A DNA stretch of 64,000 nt from an uncultured Desulfovibrio sp. (GTDB taxonomy: Bacteria > Desulfobacterota > Desulfovibrionia > Desulfovibrionales > Desulfovibrionaceae): NCBI GenBank assembly GCA_949291675.1, contig CASEWR010000167.1:1-64000 (forward strand), in the 5' to 3' direction. Each line of letters opens with the position of its first letter. The first letter of the stretch is position 1. Below are positions 62,218-64,000 of this stretch, piece by piece. The position numbers and the translations under genes were made by a program. Under the pieces are notes generated by a model. The model was not told where the DNA came from. It was given only the letters and a program-made list of their open reading frames with translations, and did not search any database.

Positions 62218-62733
62218 TCAGTCAGGGTCTGCAAGGTCGGCAAGCAGGTGTTGCAGCTTTTTGCCGGCTCTGTAGATGCGCACCTTGACCAGATTTTCCG
62301 AGGCTCCTGTCAGGGCAGCAATTTCCTTCAGTGAATTGCCGCCGATCCTGGACAGGGTGTAGGCAGTACGCTGCTCTTCGGGAAGCTTTGCCAGCTCCCG
62401 GATCAGACGCTTGCGCAGCAATGCGTCCCCGTGCATGTCTTCCGTGGCCGGCTCCCTGCCATCCTGATCCCGCACATGCGCCATATCCTCGCACAGGTTC
62501 TGACGCCTTGTGCTGCGCCAGACATCCGTGCGCAGATGGCCGGCTGTGGCAAAGAGCCAGGCAGCAGGCACTTCCCTGTTGCAGAACTCCTGCCTGCTGC
62601 GCCACAGACGCAGAAAGGTCTCCTGCACTATGTCGCAGGCTGTGCCGTACTCTGTGCCCCCTGCCACAAGCCAGTTCACAAGGCGGCCGGCATGTGCGTC
62701 ATACAGGGCATTGAAGCGTTCTTCAGTCAGCAT
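62218..62733 (-). CDS. ECF-type RNA polymerase sigma factor
   Basis: A 171-residue sigma-70 family protein with only regions 2 and 4. Region 2 contains GTACDIVQETFLRLWRSRQEF and the following LFATAGHLRTDVWRSTRR (core binding and -10 contact). Region 4 is LPEEQRTAYTLSRIGGNSLKEIAALTGASENLVKVRIYRAGKKL, the -35-binding helix-turn-helix. GGGAGGACAGGC precedes ATG 62733. It overlaps the end of the periplasmic-binding-fold gene by 11 nt, and no anti-sigma gene is beside it. It probably controls its own locus or the small-protein genes. Confidence 0.92.
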   Translation of the reverse strand: MLTEERFNALYDAHAGRLVNWLVAGGTEYGTACDIVQETFLRLWRSRQEFCNREVPAAWLFATAGHLRTDVWRSTRRQNLCEDMAHVRDQDGREPATEDMHGDALLRKRLIRELAKLPEEQRTAYTLSRIGGNSLKEIAALTGASENLVKVRIYRAGKKLQHLLADLADPD

Positions 62734-63982
62734 GCCTGTCCTCCCTGACAGTGTCAGACAGAGTCTGTGCGGCATCAGGCTGTGCAGACGAGCCTGTGCC
62801 GGACGCAGCGCTGTCCGTGCCGGTCCTGTCCCTGCTGTCCTTTGCCCCTTTTTGCTGCACCTGCCTGAAGGCAACCGCAGGGTGCACTGTCTGCCACAGC
62901 TGTGTGACGGCCGAAGCCACATTTTGGGCAAGTCTGTCAGGGTGATATCCCTTGCCGTCCGCTTCCTGGGCAATGGCCCTGCAGGTCAGAAAGATGGTCT
63001 GTGCGCCGAGCCAGTTCCAGAATGTGGGCTCGGTGTGCTCACTGCCATGCCACTGCCGCCAGAAGTCCTGTTCCGGCTCGAACAGGCTGACGTACGGGAG
63101 AAAGAGCGGAAAGGAGAGTGCCGGCAGAAGGGCTCCGTGCAGGTAGTCATTGCCGTAGACGGGAATGTTCAGCCCGCGTCTGTTCCAGACCGTGTCCAGC
63201 ATCAGCAGATCCTTTTTGTCTCCGGAAAAGACAATGGCATCAATGCCCCTGTTTTCTGTATACAAGTCCACCACGTTTTGCAGGGCAATCTCGCCTAATG
63301 GCGGGCTGTAGTTGAAGCGGAAGACTTCAGCCTGCGGCAGCTGCCTGCGGATTTCCTGCTCGCAGACATTGGCATAGAGCCAGCCGTAGCCGTCAGTATC
63401 TGCGTGTCCCAGCAGCAGAATACGAGTGAAGGCGCGGCTTCTCAGGTGGCGAACCAGAGCATTGGCCCAGAGGGTCAGCGGAGGATAGAGGGACACATAG
63501 GTATCCGGCTCAAGTGTCGGCAGCATGGGGTCGGGCTGGCTCACAGGGGAAATCAGGGGCAGGGCCTGAAACTGCCCGAGTGCGCGCAGGCTGGGCACAC
63601 TTGCCGTGTGCGGCGGCCCGAAGGCTGCTGCCATGGCTTTTGTGTCACAAAAATGCTGCATGGTGCGGCGCATGGCCTCAAGGCCCGGGGAAACAGTGTG
63701 CACATCAAGCCTGACGGGTCTGCCGCACAGGCCGCCTTGGGCATTGACGATCGCAGCTGCAAAGCGCATGCCGGCAAGGGCCTCTCCGCTTTGCGGGGTG
63801 AGCTCGTCATGCATGACCCCGAACAGCCACTCGGAATGTCTGGCAACGGCCTTTGTGCGCTCATGCAGAAAATGGCTTCTGTGGTTGCGATCTACCAGGG
63901 AGCCTGCCTCAAAGACTTCCAGGCTTTGCAGTACAAAGAAGATCAGGGCTGCACTCAGCGCAACAATAATGGCGTTTTTCAT
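62723..63982 (-). CDS. Membrane-anchored periplasmic-binding-fold protein (branched-chain amino-acid SBP-like)
   Basis: A 419-residue protein with an N-terminal hydrophobic segment (NAIIVALSAALIFFVLQSL) that has no clear cleavage site, so it may stay anchored and face the periplasm. The main part resembles type-1 periplasmic binding proteins of the Leu/Ile/Val kind: GEALAGMRFAAAIVNAQGGLCGRPV, AAFGPPHTASVPSL, ALPLISPVSQPDPML, and ILLLGHADTDGYGW. The C-terminal 45 residues are a polar, low-complexity tail. GGGGAGAGC precedes the ATG. It is translationally coupled to the ECF sigma factor and no ABC transporter is nearby, which suggests ligand sensing. It starts 18 nt from the window edge, and whether the operon begins here is unknown. 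Confidence 0.85.
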   Translation of the reverse strand: MKNAIIVALSAALIFFVLQSLEVFEAGSLVDRNHRSHFLHERTKAVARHSEWLFGVMHDELTPQSGEALAGMRFAAAIVNAQGGLCGRPVRLDVHTVSPGLEAMRRTMQHFCDTKAMAAAFGPPHTASVPSLRALGQFQALPLISPVSQPDPMLPTLEPDTYVSLYPPLTLWANALVRHLRSRAFTRILLLGHADTDGYGWLYANVCEQEIRRQLPQAEVFRFNYSPPLGEIALQNVVDLYTENRGIDAIVFSGDKKDLLMLDTVWNRRGLNIPVYGNDYLHGALLPALSFPLFLPYVSLFEPEQDFWRQWHGSEHTEPTFWNWLGAQTIFLTCRAIAQEADGKGYHPDRLAQNVASAVTQLWQTVHPAVAFRQVQQKGAKDSRDRTGTDSAASGTGSSAQPDAAQTLSDTVREDRHAD

Positions 63983-64000
63983 AGCTCTCCCCTGGTCTGC

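Overview
The window is GC-rich bacterial chromosome, most likely from a Desulfovibrio-type sulfate reducer (Desulfovibrionaceae). The pointers are a Tat-exported periplasmic [NiFe] hydrogenase followed by its maturation protease, a YeiH-type putative sulfate exporter, and a glycogen cluster of GH57, GT4 and archaeal-type debranching enzyme. The species cannot be fixed from the sequence alone.

Layout. 1-220: tRNA-Gln(CTG), tRNA-Glu(TTC) and a terminator. 672-2947: a Fic-fold protein with an altered active site and a TetR regulator. 3546-8973: glycogen cluster on the minus strand. 10674-16994: a very large SNF2 helicase and a MATE efflux pump on the plus strand. 17476-20061: DUF523 protein, an unknown protein, and a YeiH-type exporter with a 53-residue membrane protein that lacks other annotation. 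21022-21861: panB. 22128-25427: hydrogenase maturation protease, large subunit and small subunit. 25850-27280: TolC-like outer-membrane protein.

28005-63982 (minus strand): a 36-kb type VI secretion (T6SS) locus holding all 13 core genes tssA-M. Its accessory genes are a DUF4150 PAAR-like tip, DUF3540, a DUF2169-pentapeptide fusion and a Cys-rich pentapeptide protein. Two regulatory blocks flank the apparatus. At the promoter-distal end, STAS antagonist, HATPase switch kinase, membrane SpoIIE phosphatase and a periplasmic binding protein form translationally coupled genes just before tssA. At the promoter-proximal end, a membrane-anchored periplasmic-binding-fold protein overlaps an ECF sigma factor gene.

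Between the sigma factor and vgrG lie two paralogous small proteins. They share a nearly identical 23-residue N-terminus ending in a double-glycine leader motif and have divergent remainders. A 103-nt imperfect inverted repeat ends 14 nt before the first of them. Double-glycine-leader proteins, a structured leader and two periplasmic-ligand sensing modules inside one T6SS locus make up the best candidate here for an undescribed system.

A second theme is the intergenic DNA. Many gaps are long and carry decayed short tandem arrays (periods 10-18 bp) with no visible gene content.
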